From: Nonomuraea fuscirosea
GTDB lineage: Bacteria > Actinomycetota > Actinomycetes > Streptosporangiales > Streptosporangiaceae
DNA length: 64,000 bases
NCBI RefSeq assembly: GCF_003001935.1
Contig: NZ_PVNG01000009.1
Coordinates: 310,001-374,000 of the forward strand
Direction of reading: 5' to 3'
In this document: piece by piece, positions 33,802 to 42,125 of the stretch
Layout of the letters: each line of letters opens with the position of its first letter
Position numbering within the stretch: position 1 is the stretch's first letter
Program-made: the position numbers and the translations under genes
Notes under the pieces: generated by a model
What the model was told of the DNA's origin: nothing
The model's input: only the letters and a program-made list of their open reading frames with translations
The model's database searches: none

Positions 33802-33818
33802 TGCTAGTGTCATTAGCA
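33802..33818. promoter_or_regulatory. Palindrome over the GntR promoter
   Basis: TGCTAGTGTCATTAGCA pairs at seven of eight positions around a central T. It covers a -10-like TAGTGT (33805-33810) and ends two bases before the GntR start, so it is a plausible autoregulatory operator. Confidence 0.5.
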
Positions 33819-33820
33819 TC

Positions 33821-34168
33821 ATGTTGCTGACGCTCGATCTCCACGACGCCCGCCCCCTGCACGAACAGGTGGCGAGCGCCATCCGCCGCGCCATCGGCGA
33901 AGGCTCCTACCGGCCGGGCGACCGCCTGCCGCCGGCCAAGGACCTGGCCGGGGCGCTGGGCATCAACACCAACACCGTGCTGCGGGCTCTGCGCGACCTG
34001 CGGGACGAAGGGCTGCTGGAGTTCAGGAGGGGCCGCGGGGTCAGCGTGGCGGGCCGCGCGGACGGCCGCGCCCTGCTCGCCCAGCGGGCGCGCGAGCTGC
34101 TGCAGGAGGCCAAGAAGTACGGCTACAGCCGTGACGACCTCATCACCATCCTGGAGGAACTGAAATGA
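33821..34168 (+). CDS. GntR-family regulator, YtrA subfamily
   Basis: 115 residues from ATG 33821; the frame opens at 33779 but that would place the promoter inside the gene. The winged helix occupies residues 8-76 (PLHEQVASAIRRAIGEGSYRPGDRLPPAKDL split by the loop; NTNTVLRALRDLRDEGLLE), and only about 40 helical residues follow, the short C-terminus of YtrA-type regulators. The next gene overlaps it by ATGA. YtrA regulators usually control adjacent transporter or membrane protein genes, here DUF1648 and CPBP. Confidence 0.92.
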   Translation: MLLTLDLHDARPLHEQVASAIRRAIGEGSYRPGDRLPPAKDLAGALGINTNTVLRALRDLRDEGLLEFRRGRGVSVAGRADGRALLAQRARELLQEAKKYGYSRDDLITILEELK

Positions 34169-35133
34169 GACCCCGTGCCATAGCCGCCGTCTGGTGGCTG
34201 GCCGTGACGGCCGTGCTCATCCTGGCGCCCCTCGCCCTGCGTGACCGGCTGCCCGATCCCATGGCCACGCACTGGGGCTCGGCGGGCACCGTGCCCGACG
34301 GTTCCTCGTCGTTGACGGGACACGTGGTCACGAGCTCGGTCACCTGGGCCGTGATGTGGCTCGTCCTGTTCGCGCTGACCAGGCGGGGCCAGGCGCGGCG
34401 CGCCTTCAGGTCCACCTGGTGGGGCTGCCTGTTCGGGTTCGGCACGCTGATGCTGGGCCTGACCGCCTCCACCCTGTCGGTCAACCTCGACGCCCCCGGC
34501 TGGCGCGCGGCCGAACTACCGGTCTGGCACGTCCCCCTGGTGCTGCTCGGCATGGTCGCCGCCGGCCTCGTGGCCGCCCGTCTGGGCCGGGGCCCGGAGG
34601 ACGAGCCGTCCGCCGGCGAGCAGGCGCCGCCACGGCTGCGCCTGCGCCCCGGCCAGCGGGCGGTCTGGGTCAGCCACCTGGTCAACCCGTGGCTCACCGC
34701 TCTCACCTTCGGCGCGCTGGTGCTCATCGTGGCGGCGATCACGCTTCGCCTGACCGGCAGGTTCGACGCGACCGCCTTGAGCGCCGCCCTGCCCGGGTTC
34801 GTCATCGTGCTCGTGGTCGGTCTGGCCACCATGTCGCTCACCGTCAAGGTGGTCGGCGAGAAGGTGGTGATCGGGTTCGGGCCGGTCGGCTGGCCGACAC
34901 GGACCATCCCGCTGGCCAAGGTCGAGTCGGCGTGGGCCGAGGAGCGCCGGCCGGGCGAGGTCGGCGGCTGGGGCTTCCGGGGCGTGCCGGGAAGCGCCAC
35001 CATCATGCTGCGCGGTGGCGAGTGCCTGATCCTGCGTTACCGTTCCGGCGGCCGGCTCGCCATCAGCATCGACGACGCCGAACGGGGCGCATCCCTCATC
35101 AACACCCTCATCGCGGAGCGTGTCTCGTCGTGA
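34165..35133 (+). CDS. DUF1648 domain membrane protein
   Basis: 322 residues. The DUF1648 motif LPDPMATHWGSAGTVPDG follows the first helix (WWLAVTAVLILAPLAL). Further helices are SSVTWAVMWLVLFAL, GCLFGFGTLMLGLTAS, VPLVLLGMVAAGLVAA, TFGALVLIVAAITL and FVIVLVVGLATMSL. A C-terminal PH-like domain (PLAKVESAWAEERRPGEVGG; GECLILRYRSGGRLAISIDD) resembles bacterial DUF1648/PH proteins. Overlaps both neighbours by four bases, so it is in the GntR operon. Function unknown. Confidence 0.85.
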   Translation: MRPRAIAAVWWLAVTAVLILAPLALRDRLPDPMATHWGSAGTVPDGSSSLTGHVVTSSVTWAVMWLVLFALTRRGQARRAFRSTWWGCLFGFGTLMLGLTASTLSVNLDAPGWRAAELPVWHVPLVLLGMVAAGLVAARLGRGPEDEPSAGEQAPPRLRLRPGQRAVWVSHLVNPWLTALTFGALVLIVAAITLRLTGRFDATALSAALPGFVIVLVVGLATMSLTVKVVGEKVVIGFGPVGWPTRTIPLAKVESAWAEERRPGEVGGWGFRGVPGSATIMLRGGECLILRYRSGGRLAISIDDAERGASLINTLIAERVSS

Positions 35134-36050
35134 AAAAACCCCTCATCGTCTTCCTTGTCCTGGCCTTCGGGCTGTCCTGGGCCGCGGCGCTGCCCCTGTG
35201 GTTCGGCGGCGGGCTCGGCTCGCCGCTGATGCAGCCGCTGGGCGCGCTGATGATGTTCACCCCGTCCGTGGGCGTGCTCGGCGTGTGGGCCCTGTCGCGC
35301 ACGCCGTTCCGCGAATGGGCCCGGCACACCGGGCTCACGCTGGGCGAGCGCAAGGGCCGCACCATCGCGATGATGCTGGCGGCCTGGCTGGGCGTGCCGG
35401 TCCTGACGTTCCTGTCCCTGTGGATCAGCGCCGCCGTCGGGCTCGTCTCGCTCGACCTGTCCGGGCTCAGCCTCTTCGGCGCCGGCCTGCGGGCGAACGG
35501 CGTCCAGCCGCCCGTGGACCTGAGCACCCTGGCCATCGTGCAGATCCTGATCGCCGCCGTGGCCGGGCCCGTCCTGAACGCCATCCCGGCGCTGGGGGAG
35601 GAGTGGGGCTGGCGGGGCTGGCTGGCGCCCCGGCTCGTCGCCTCGAACGGCGTGTTCGCCGGGCTGCTCATGTCCGGGGCCGTCTGGGGCCTCTGGCACG
35701 CGCCGCTCACCCTGCTCGGCTACAACTACCCGCGGCTCGGCTCGTGGGCGGCGCTGGCCTTCATCGGCTTCTGCATGCTGGCCGGGGTGCTGCTGGGGTG
35801 GCTGCGGCTGCGCACCGGGAGCGTGTGGCCCGCGGTGGTGGCGCACGCCTCGCTGAACGCCGTGGCCGGGGTCGCGCTGCTGCTCGGCGACGCCGCCGCC
35901 CCGCCGAACGAGGTGCTGGCCGGCATCACCGGTGTGATGGGCTGGGTGGTGCTCGCGCTGCTCTGCGTCGTTCTGCTGCGCTTCTTCCCGGTACGTCCGC
36001 CGCAGCGGGCGCCGCAGCCGGCCCCGGCCGAGTCGGAACCGGCCACCTGA
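35130..36050 (+). CDS. CPBP-family intramembrane metalloprotease
   Basis: 306 residues from GTG 35130. The CAAX-protease/bacteriocin-processing (CPBP) motifs are present: EEWGWRGWL (Glu-Glu and Arg), WGLWHAP with the second-motif His, and the late HASLN. Seven or eight hydrophobic helices. Such proteins cleave or protect in membranes and can act as bacteriocin self-immunity factors. Last gene of the GntR-DUF1648-CPBP operon. The C-terminus is Pro/Ala-rich. Confidence 0.92.
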   Translation: MKKPLIVFLVLAFGLSWAAALPLWFGGGLGSPLMQPLGALMMFTPSVGVLGVWALSRTPFREWARHTGLTLGERKGRTIAMMLAAWLGVPVLTFLSLWISAAVGLVSLDLSGLSLFGAGLRANGVQPPVDLSTLAIVQILIAAVAGPVLNAIPALGEEWGWRGWLAPRLVASNGVFAGLLMSGAVWGLWHAPLTLLGYNYPRLGSWAALAFIGFCMLAGVLLGWLRLRTGSVWPAVVAHASLNAVAGVALLLGDAAAPPNEVLAGITGVMGWVVLALLCVVLLRFFPVRPPQRAPQPAPAESEPAT

Positions 36051-36111
36051 ACGAGCGGCGGCCCGCAGGGCCCTCCCGTGCGGCCGGTCGCCTTCGTGGT
36101 GGCCGGCCCGT

Positions 36112-36984
36112 TCAGGGGAGGAGGACCCAGATCACCAGCGTGGCGGCCGTGGTCGTCTCCACGAGCGCGCCGAGCACGTCGCCGGTGATCCCGCCGAGCC
36201 GGCGCCTGGCGTGGCGGAGCAGGAGCAGGGCCACGCCCGTCCCGGCGAGCAGCGCGAGGGGCGCGCCGGCCGGGCCCGACAGCCATCGGACGACGTCCCG
36301 CATGAGGAATTCGGCCTCGGTCGGGTAGGTCCTGACCATGCCGTACACGTCCGTTCCCGGCGGAACCGGCTCGGACGACCAGGACACGTCGCCGGGGACG
36401 CCGCTCCAGACGCCGGCGAGCAGGCCGATCAGCACGGCCGTGAGCGAGGCGGCCAGGGTGGCCAGCCAGGCGGCGGGGCGGCGTACGGTGCCCGCGACCA
36501 TCGCCCCCAGCCCCTCGGAGCGGGCGGCGGGCACCCCCTCCCGGCAGGCCCACGCCAGCGTCAGCCGCCCGGCCACGCAGGCCGTCGCCAGGGCCCAGTA
36601 ACCGGCCTCCGCGACCGCCGCCACCTGGACGAGCAGCGTGCACACCAGCGTCATCACGCCGAACGGCCCGATGTCCGACTTTTTCATGATGTCGAGTGCC
36701 TGATCGGCCGGCTTGCCGCTCCCCAGCCCGTCCGCGAGATCGGCCAGGCCGTCCAGGTGCAGCCCCCGGGTGAGCAGTGCCAGCAGCCCCACCGCCAGCG
36801 CCGCCCCCAGCAGGGGCGGGGCGGGAAGCAGCAGCGGCAGCCCGGCGAGGAGCCCGAGCACCAGGCCGACGGCCGGGGCCAGGACCATGGCCTGCCCCGC
36901 CACCTGCCGATCCACCCGCCGCACGCGTACGGGGAAGACGCTGAGCGTGCCCACGGCCAGCCGCACACCGTCCATCAGCCGCAT
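36112..36984 (-). CDS. cobS: Adenosylcobinamide-GDP ribazoletransferase
   Basis: 290 residues. CobS joins adenosylcobinamide-GDP and alpha-ribazole to make adenosylcobalamin at the membrane. The active-site helix is RGLHLDGLADLADGLGSGK (about 72-90), and several membrane helices follow. A hydrophilic loop of about 40 residues (GVPGDVSWSSEPVPPGTDV onward) interrupts the C-terminal helices and is longer than I expect. It diverges from the ABC ATPase gene; cobU lies 0.9 kb further on. A hairpin with mismatches at about 36092-36112 may end it and the convergent CPBP gene. Confidence 0.93.
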   Translation of the reverse strand: MRLMDGVRLAVGTLSVFPVRVRRVDRQVAGQAMVLAPAVGLVLGLLAGLPLLLPAPPLLGAALAVGLLALLTRGLHLDGLADLADGLGSGKPADQALDIMKKSDIGPFGVMTLVCTLLVQVAAVAEAGYWALATACVAGRLTLAWACREGVPAARSEGLGAMVAGTVRRPAAWLATLAASLTAVLIGLLAGVWSGVPGDVSWSSEPVPPGTDVYGMVRTYPTEAEFLMRDVVRWLSGPAGAPLALLAGTGVALLLLRHARRRLGGITGDVLGALVETTTAATLVIWVLLP

Positions 36985-37018
36985 AACGCACGATCCTAGG
37001 GCCCACTAGTGTGGCGGG

Positions 37019-37819
37019 ATGCACGTGGTTGAACTCGAAGGCGTAGGCGTCCGGGTTGTCGGCAAAACACTGCTCGACGGCGTCGATTGGCAGGTGGACT
37101 ACGGCGACCACTGGGCCGTCCTCGGCCCCAACGGCGCGGGCAAGACGACGCTGCTGTCGCTGGCGGGCGCCGTACGGCATCCCAGCGAGGGCGCCGTCAA
37201 GGTGCTCGGCCACCGGCTCGGCCGGGTCGACCTGCGGGAGCTGCGCCGCCACATCGGCCTCGTCGCCTCCAGCCAGCGGCTGGTGGACGAGGAACTGATG
37301 GAGGAGGAAGGGGCGACCGCGCTCGCCGTGGTGCTCACCGGGCACACCGGGACGAGCGTGCCGCTGTGGGACAAGTACGGCGACGGCGAGCACGACCGGG
37401 CCTATCGGCTGCTGGCCGACCTGGGCTGCAAGGACCTGGCCGAGCGGAAGTTCCGCGTCTGCTCCCAGGGGGAGCGGGCCCGGATCCGGGTGGCCAGGGC
37501 GCTCATGGGCGATCCCGCGGTGCTGCTGCTCGACGAGCCGTTCGCCGGGCTCGACCTGCCGGCCCGCGAGGACCTCATCACCGCCGTCGAGGACCTGGCC
37601 ACCACCCGGCCCGTGCTCACCACCGTCACGGTGACGCACCACCTGGAGGAGGTGCCCGCCACCACCACGCACGCCATGCTCATGCGCGACGCCAGGGTGC
37701 TGGCGGCCGGCCCCGTGGCCGACGTGCTCACCTCCGGCCATCTCAGCGACTGTTTCGGCCGTCCGCTGAACGTGGACCGCATCGACGGCCGCTGGTACGC
37801 CCGCGCCGCCCGCCCCTGA
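37019..37819 (+). CDS. Stand-alone ABC ATPase
   Basis: 266 residues; TAGTGT (37007-37012) lies six bases before the ATG, so the mRNA is probably leaderless. Walker A GPNGAGKTT, signature VCSQGERARIRVARAL (CSQGE rather than LSGGQ), Walker B VLLLDEPFAGLDLPARE and switch His TVTHHLEE. No permease gene is adjacent, and the ModF-like signature suggests a soluble or separately paired ATPase. Its position between cobS and cobU invites a role in cobalt or cobamide handling, but that is only positional. Confidence 0.85.
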   Translation: MHVVELEGVGVRVVGKTLLDGVDWQVDYGDHWAVLGPNGAGKTTLLSLAGAVRHPSEGAVKVLGHRLGRVDLRELRRHIGLVASSQRLVDEELMEEEGATALAVVLTGHTGTSVPLWDKYGDGEHDRAYRLLADLGCKDLAERKFRVCSQGERARIRVARALMGDPAVLLLDEPFAGLDLPAREDLITAVEDLATTRPVLTTVTVTHHLEEVPATTTHAMLMRDARVLAAGPVADVLTSGHLSDCFGRPLNVDRIDGRWYARAARP

Positions 37820-37864
37820 TTCGCCCGTCCTTCCTGCGGAGGTGCTCGTACGGTGAGGGCGGGG

Positions 37865-38911
37865 TCATAGTTCGAGGGGGCGGCCGGCGACGACCAGCGC
37901 CACGTACTCGGACTCGGCGGCCAGCCGTTCGTTGAGCCGGCCGAGCGCGTCCCTGAACGCCCGCCCGCTGGCCGTGGCGGGCACCACGCCCATCCCCACC
38001 TCGTCGGAGACCGCCACGACCGGCCGCGGCGCCTGACGCCACGCGGCCACCAGGGCGTCGCAGGCGGCGGCGACCGGCGCGCGGTCGCCCTCCCAGGCGC
38101 CGTGCTCGTCGAACACCGCCGTCAGCCAGGTGCCCAGCCCGTCGATCAGCAGCGGGGTGGTGGCGGCGCCGATGGCCGTGACCAGGTCGGTGGTCTCGGC
38201 GGTGGCCCAGTGCGCGGGCCGCCGCTCCCGGTGCGCCCGCACCCGCGCCGCCCACTCCCCGTCACCCGCGCCCGCCGGTCCCGTGGCCACATAGGTGACG
38301 TACGGCTCGCCCGCCAGCCGCAGCTCCGCCTCGGCCGACTTCCCGGACCTGGACCCGCCCAGCAGCAGCGCCCGCCACGGGCCGGGCTCCCGTGCCGCGC
38401 CGATGCCCGCGTCCGGGGCCCCCAGAGGCCGTGACGCCGCTGTGAGGCCGCGTCCCGGCGTGATCTCCAGCTCCGTGCCGTCGGGGACGCTCAGGGCCCC
38501 CCACAGGCGCAGCCGCCGGTTCAGCTCCCGCTCGGACCTGATCCGGTGGTCGAGGCCGGTCGCCACCACCACGGTCGCGTCGTCCGCCGATCCGGCCCTG
38601 CGCAGCTCGCCGAGACGCTCCGGCCGGTCGAGCAGGTCCATCAGGACGACGTCGTGCCTGCCGTCCGTGGGCACGGCCCGGTCTTCGGGCAGGTACAGCA
38701 GCCGGCCGCCGTCCGGGGCGGACAGCCCGAGGCCGCCGGCGTGGGAGCGGTAACCGTCCGGCGGGGCGTCGAAGGGGAAGCCCGCCACGCCGTCCACGAC
38801 GACGCCGAACGGGCGGCGGTGACCTGGGGGCGGGCTCGCGCAGGAGACGCACCGGCAGCCGGGCTCCGGCCGGCCCGCACCGCCCGCCGTACCGGTGAGA
38901 AGGACTTTCAC
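37865..38911 (-). CDS. cobU: Adenosylcobinamide kinase/guanylyltransferase with N-terminal degenerate beta-lactamase-like domain
   Basis: 348 residues from GTG 38911; TACGCT seven bases upstream suggests leaderless transcription. The C-terminal half is CobU: P-loop LLLGGSRSGKSAEAE, the His that carries GMP in RRPAHWATAE, and LLIDGLGTWLTAV. It phosphorylates and guanylylates adenosylcobinamide, feeding CobS. The first 175 residues begin KVLLTGTAGGAGRPEPGCRC with the CxxC of PqqB-like beta-lactamase folds, but no HxHxDH metal motif follows. Similar fusions occur in other actinobacteria. Confidence 0.92.
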   Translation of the reverse strand: MKVLLTGTAGGAGRPEPGCRCVSCASPPPGHRRPFGVVVDGVAGFPFDAPPDGYRSHAGGLGLSAPDGGRLLYLPEDRAVPTDGRHDVVLMDLLDRPERLGELRRAGSADDATVVVATGLDHRIRSERELNRRLRLWGALSVPDGTELEITPGRGLTAASRPLGAPDAGIGAAREPGPWRALLLGGSRSGKSAEAELRLAGEPYVTYVATGPAGAGDGEWAARVRAHRERRPAHWATAETTDLVTAIGAATTPLLIDGLGTWLTAVFDEHGAWEGDRAPVAAACDALVAAWRQAPRPVVAVSDEVGMGVVPATASGRAFRDALGRLNERLAAESEYVALVVAGRPLEL

Positions 38912-38961
38912 CGCGCCGAGCGTACAAGGAGCGGGAAAACCTGGCGGGGCGGTCTGAGGGG

Positions 38962-39651
38962 TCAGCGGCGGGCTTCCGCGGGGGCGCGGGTACGGCGGCG
39001 GGTGGCCACGACGGCGCCGGCCGTGAGCAGGGCCAGCGCGCCCGCCCCGCCCGCGATCAGCAGCGCCGACGGCCCGTCGGGGGCGGCCGGGGCGGCGGCG
39101 GTCAGCTCGGTGCCGCCGCGCTCCCGCATCGGGTACCCGGACACGGACACGACGTCACCCCGGTCGTTCACCCGGACCTGGGCGGCGGAGGCGAGGAGCC
39201 GGGCGGTGGTGGCGTCCTCGGCGCCCGCCACGCACCGCAGCACCCCCTGCGCCGGCGGCTGGTCGCCCGGGTAGGCGTCGGCGTCCCCGTCGCCGAAGTC
39301 CACCGTCACCGCCACCCGCTTGTGCCCGGAGGCCGCGGTGTCCCTGCCGCACACCGACGCGAACGACGGCAGCTCCCCGCCGGGGGAGTCGCCCGCGGCC
39401 CCCTCCGGCGACACGGAGAAGCGCCAGCCGATGACGGAGCCGTCCGGCGGCGAGTCGGCGGGATCGGCCGCGAGCCAGGCCGTCCCGTCGCTGCGCCAGG
39501 CGCTCCACGACCGCGTGGCGCCGGGATCGGCCGCTCCGGGGGCCGGCCCGCCGGGGGCGACGGGCGGGGCGGCGAGTGCGGGAAGGGGAAGGGAGAGGAA
39601 CGCGGCCGCCCCGAGGGCGACCCCGGCCGCAACACGATACGCGCGCAGCAT
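38962..39651 (-). CDS. Secreted, C-terminally anchored protein (SCO2322-like)
   Basis: 229 residues from ATG 39651, preceded by GGAGG at seven bases. A signal peptide (VAAGVALGAAAFLSLPLPAL, then AA) and a C-terminal membrane helix (SALLIAGGAGALALLTAGAV) ending in an Arg-rich tail (RRRTRAPAEARR) give an anchored extracellular protein. Two cysteines (SVCGRDT, VLRCVAG) may form a disulfide. The layout and position near cobalamin genes resemble SCO2322-family proteins that occur beside cobalt or ECF transporters, a resemblance from memory only. Confidence 0.65.
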   Translation of the reverse strand: MLRAYRVAAGVALGAAAFLSLPLPALAAPPVAPGGPAPGAADPGATRSWSAWRSDGTAWLAADPADSPPDGSVIGWRFSVSPEGAAGDSPGGELPSFASVCGRDTAASGHKRVAVTVDFGDGDADAYPGDQPPAQGVLRCVAGAEDATTARLLASAAQVRVNDRGDVVSVSGYPMRERGGTELTAAAPAAPDGPSALLIAGGAGALALLTAGAVVATRRRTRAPAEARR

Positions 39652-39733
39652 CGATTGACCTCCGAGCTCGGGAGTAGGGTTCCAGTGCCTGCGGAGGGTG
39701 CGCCGGCGAACCCGCGGAAAAGGAGCGTATGGC

Positions 39734-39940
39734 ATGACATGGCGGTGGCGTTATGAGAATGCAAAGGGTGGTGAGGTGACGGATCGTCCTTTGCCGCGAG
39801 AGGTTTTTCCCAGCCAGGCGGACGCGGAGTCCTGGCTCGGCGAGAACTATCGTGACCTGCTGGAATCCGGGGTCGAGCAGGTCGCTTTGCTCGAAGAGGA
39901 CCGTGTTGAATACACGGGATTGTCATTGCGCCAGCAGTGA
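39734..39940 (+). CDS. Small conserved actinobacterial protein
   Basis: 68 residues from ATG 39734, with AAGGAG eight bases upstream. The product begins MTWRWRYENAKGGEV and contains FPSQADAESWLGENYRDLLE, an acidic compact domain that I know as a conserved hypothetical in actinobacteria. No function. It is followed by a strong bidirectional terminator. Confidence 0.8.
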   Translation: MTWRWRYENAKGGEVTDRPLPREVFPSQADAESWLGENYRDLLESGVEQVALLEEDRVEYTGLSLRQQ

Positions 39941-39954
39941 GTCCCGGATAAAAG

Positions 39955-39992
39955 AAAAACCCCTTGAGCGTCTTGCGGCTCAAGGGGTTTTT
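39955..39992. terminator. Strong bidirectional intrinsic terminator
   Basis: AAAAACCCCTTGAGC (39955-39969) and GCTCAAGGGGTTTTT (39978-39992) pair over 15 bases with an eight-base loop and give T-tracts on both strands. It serves the small conserved gene and the convergent aldo/keto reductase gene. Confidence 0.95.
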
Positions 39993-40006
39993 GTTACGGG
40001 GGCGGG

Positions 40007-41005
40007 TTATGGGCGGGTCTGGGGGCTCACGGTCTTGGCGGGGTCACGCTCCACGACGTCACCGAGCACCTCGTCGATCCGCTTCAGCACGCCGGCCTCC
40101 AGCTTGACGCCGGACGCCTTGACGTTGTCGCGCACCTGCTCCGGGCGGGTGGCGCCGACGATGGCACTGGAGACGTTCTGGTTCTGCAGCACCCAGGCGA
40201 TCGCCAGCTGCGCCATGGTGAGGCCCAGGTCGGCGGCGATCGGCTTGAGCTCCTGCACGCGGGCCAGCACGTCGTCCCGCATGAACCGCGCGATCATGGC
40301 GCTGCCGCTCTTGTCGGTGGCCCTGGAGCCCTCGGGCGGCTGCTGACCGGGGACGTACTTGCCGGTGAGCACGCCCTGGCCGATCGGGGACCAGACGATC
40401 TGGCCCACGCCCTCCTTCTCGCTCAGGGGCACGATCTCGGGCTCGATGATGCGCCACAGCATGGAGTACTGGGGCTGGTTCGACACGATGCGGTCGAAGC
40501 CCATCTCGTCCGCGATCTTGAGCGCCTGGGCGATCTGGTCGGCGGTCCACTCGCTGACGCCGATGTAGAGGACCTTGCCCTGGCGGACGAGGTCGTCGAA
40601 GGTCTTGAGCGTCTCCTCGAGGGGGGTCTCGTAGTCGAAGCGGTGCGCCTGGTAGAGATCCACGTAGTCCGTCTGCAGGCGGCGCAGCGAGCCGTTGATC
40701 GACTCGGTGATGTGCTTGCGCGACAGGCCGCGGTCGTTGCGGCCGGGACCGGTCGGCCAGTAGACCTTGGTGAAGATCTCCAGCGACTCCCTGCGCACGC
40801 CCTTCAGCGCGCGGCCGAGCACCTCCTCGGCCTTCGTCCCCGCGTAGACGTCGGCGGTGTCGAACGTGGTGATCCCCTCGTCGAGGGCCGCCTGCACGCA
40901 GAGTTTGGCGGCCTCCTCCTCGACCTGGGAGCCGTGGGTGATCCAGTTGCCGTAGCTGATCTCACTGACCATGAGGCCGCTGCGGCCGAGGTGTCGGAAT
41001 TCCAT
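40007..41005 (-). CDS. Aldo/keto reductase (Kv-beta/YghZ-like)
   Basis: 332 residues; TAAGGT seven bases upstream of the ATG fits leaderless transcription. The fold starts MEFRHLGRSGLMVSEISYGNW and has the tetrad in FDTADVYAGTKAE (Asp, Tyr), IFTKVYWP (Lys) and YQAHRFD (His). RLQTDYVDLYQAHR and SSAIVGATRPEQVRDN are typical of Kv-beta-like reductases that use NADPH. Substrate unknown. It is divergent from the SMI1/KNR4 gene. Confidence 0.93.
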   Translation of the reverse strand: MEFRHLGRSGLMVSEISYGNWITHGSQVEEEAAKLCVQAALDEGITTFDTADVYAGTKAEEVLGRALKGVRRESLEIFTKVYWPTGPGRNDRGLSRKHITESINGSLRRLQTDYVDLYQAHRFDYETPLEETLKTFDDLVRQGKVLYIGVSEWTADQIAQALKIADEMGFDRIVSNQPQYSMLWRIIEPEIVPLSEKEGVGQIVWSPIGQGVLTGKYVPGQQPPEGSRATDKSGSAMIARFMRDDVLARVQELKPIAADLGLTMAQLAIAWVLQNQNVSSAIVGATRPEQVRDNVKASGVKLEAGVLKRIDEVLGDVVERDPAKTVSPQTRP

Positions 41006-41062
41006 AGGTCCGACCTTAATCCCGGCGCGTGGGGTGATTCGTTTCGGGATAGGGTGCGCGAC

Positions 41063-42019
41063 GTGCTGAAGCTAGTACGGCTGGCGCTGACGGCGGCCAT
41101 CATGACCGCGATCGCGGTACGGCTGCGCCGCCGTGCCCGCCTGCCGCGGAACCAGCCCGCCCAGCCGGCGGCGCCCGCTCGCGCCCGCCGTACGGGCATG
41201 GGGGTGATCTGGGCCGGCATCGCGGCGATCGTGGCGCTGACGCTGGCCCTCGCCCTGCTGCCGGCCGGCGGGTGGCAGGCGCGGGCGGCGTACGAGGAGG
41301 CCCTGCCCCAGGACGAGAACCTCGCCACCGTGCCGGAGCCCGTCGCTCCCCCCGTGCTGTCCTCGCCCGCACCCACGGCGAGCGAGTCACCCGATCAAGA
41401 CCCCGGTTGCGCGCCCGTGCCGCGGCCGGTGACGGTGCGGCCGATCGACCCCAGGGTGAAACGGGCCGTCGACCGGCAGTGGCGGCGGATCGAGCGGTGG
41501 CTGGAGGCGAACGCGCCCCGCACGTACCGGACGCTCCGGGCTCCCGGCAAGGCGCGCACGATCGCCGTCGCCGAGGCGCAGATGGGCGTGGACTTCCCCG
41601 ACGACCTGCGGGCCTCGCTGCTGCGTCACAACGGCTCGCGCGGGGCGGCGGCGTTCGGGCTGGGGCTCGGCGTCCGGTCCGGCGGGGCGTCCCACCTCGG
41701 CGTCCGCCAGATCAGGGACGTGTGGCGGACGTTGTGCGCCTCGGAGCCCGGTTCGGGCCGCTGGAACGGTCGGATGATTCCGTTCCTGTCCCGCCAGGGG
41801 CGCGCGACGGAGCACTTCACGACGTACGCGGTGGTCGACTCCACGGACGGAGCCGTCGGCTGGGAGGGCGCGGACGGCATGACAGGCCGCGCGCCGTCGT
41901 ACTACGCGCTCATGCGAGCGGTGGCCGACGCCCTGGAGCGGGGCACGGCCCTCAAGCTCGGCGACGAGCCGGAGGGCCGGCACCCCACGGTCGAGCGCGG
42001 CGTCCTGCGCTGGGAGTGA
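41063..42019 (+). CDS. Membrane-anchored SMI1/KNR4-domain protein
   Basis: 318 residues from GTG 41063; TAGGGT (41050-41055) is seven bases upstream, and GTG 41054 is the alternative. A weak helix at 4-20 and a strong one at 46-67 (MGVIWAGIAAIVALTLALAL) flank an Arg-rich loop that should be cytoplasmic, placing the C-terminal part outside. A Pro-rich spacer (90-120) leads to an SMI1/KNR4 domain at about 140-310 (AVAEAQMGVDFPDDLRASLL; YYALMRAVADAL). This domain is common in immunity proteins of toxin systems; no toxin gene is adjacent. Confidence 0.75.
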   Translation: MLKLVRLALTAAIMTAIAVRLRRRARLPRNQPAQPAAPARARRTGMGVIWAGIAAIVALTLALALLPAGGWQARAAYEEALPQDENLATVPEPVAPPVLSSPAPTASESPDQDPGCAPVPRPVTVRPIDPRVKRAVDRQWRRIERWLEANAPRTYRTLRAPGKARTIAVAEAQMGVDFPDDLRASLLRHNGSRGAAAFGLGLGVRSGGASHLGVRQIRDVWRTLCASEPGSGRWNGRMIPFLSRQGRATEHFTTYAVVDSTDGAVGWEGADGMTGRAPSYYALMRAVADALERGTALKLGDEPEGRHPTVERGVLRWE

Positions 42020-42125
42020 GGGCACCGGAGACCGTGCCCTCCGCCGGACCCCCGGCGACCAACGTCGCACCGCGAAACGCGGGGGCGCTGTACCGGGGAA
42101 CGGCCGAAATTTCGGAAAAAATCCG

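Noticed and set aside
36985..37018. Cobalamin riboswitch upstream of cobS
   Set aside because: Only 34 bases separate cobS from the divergent gene, too short for a B12 riboswitch, and no B12-box-like sequence was seen near cobU either.
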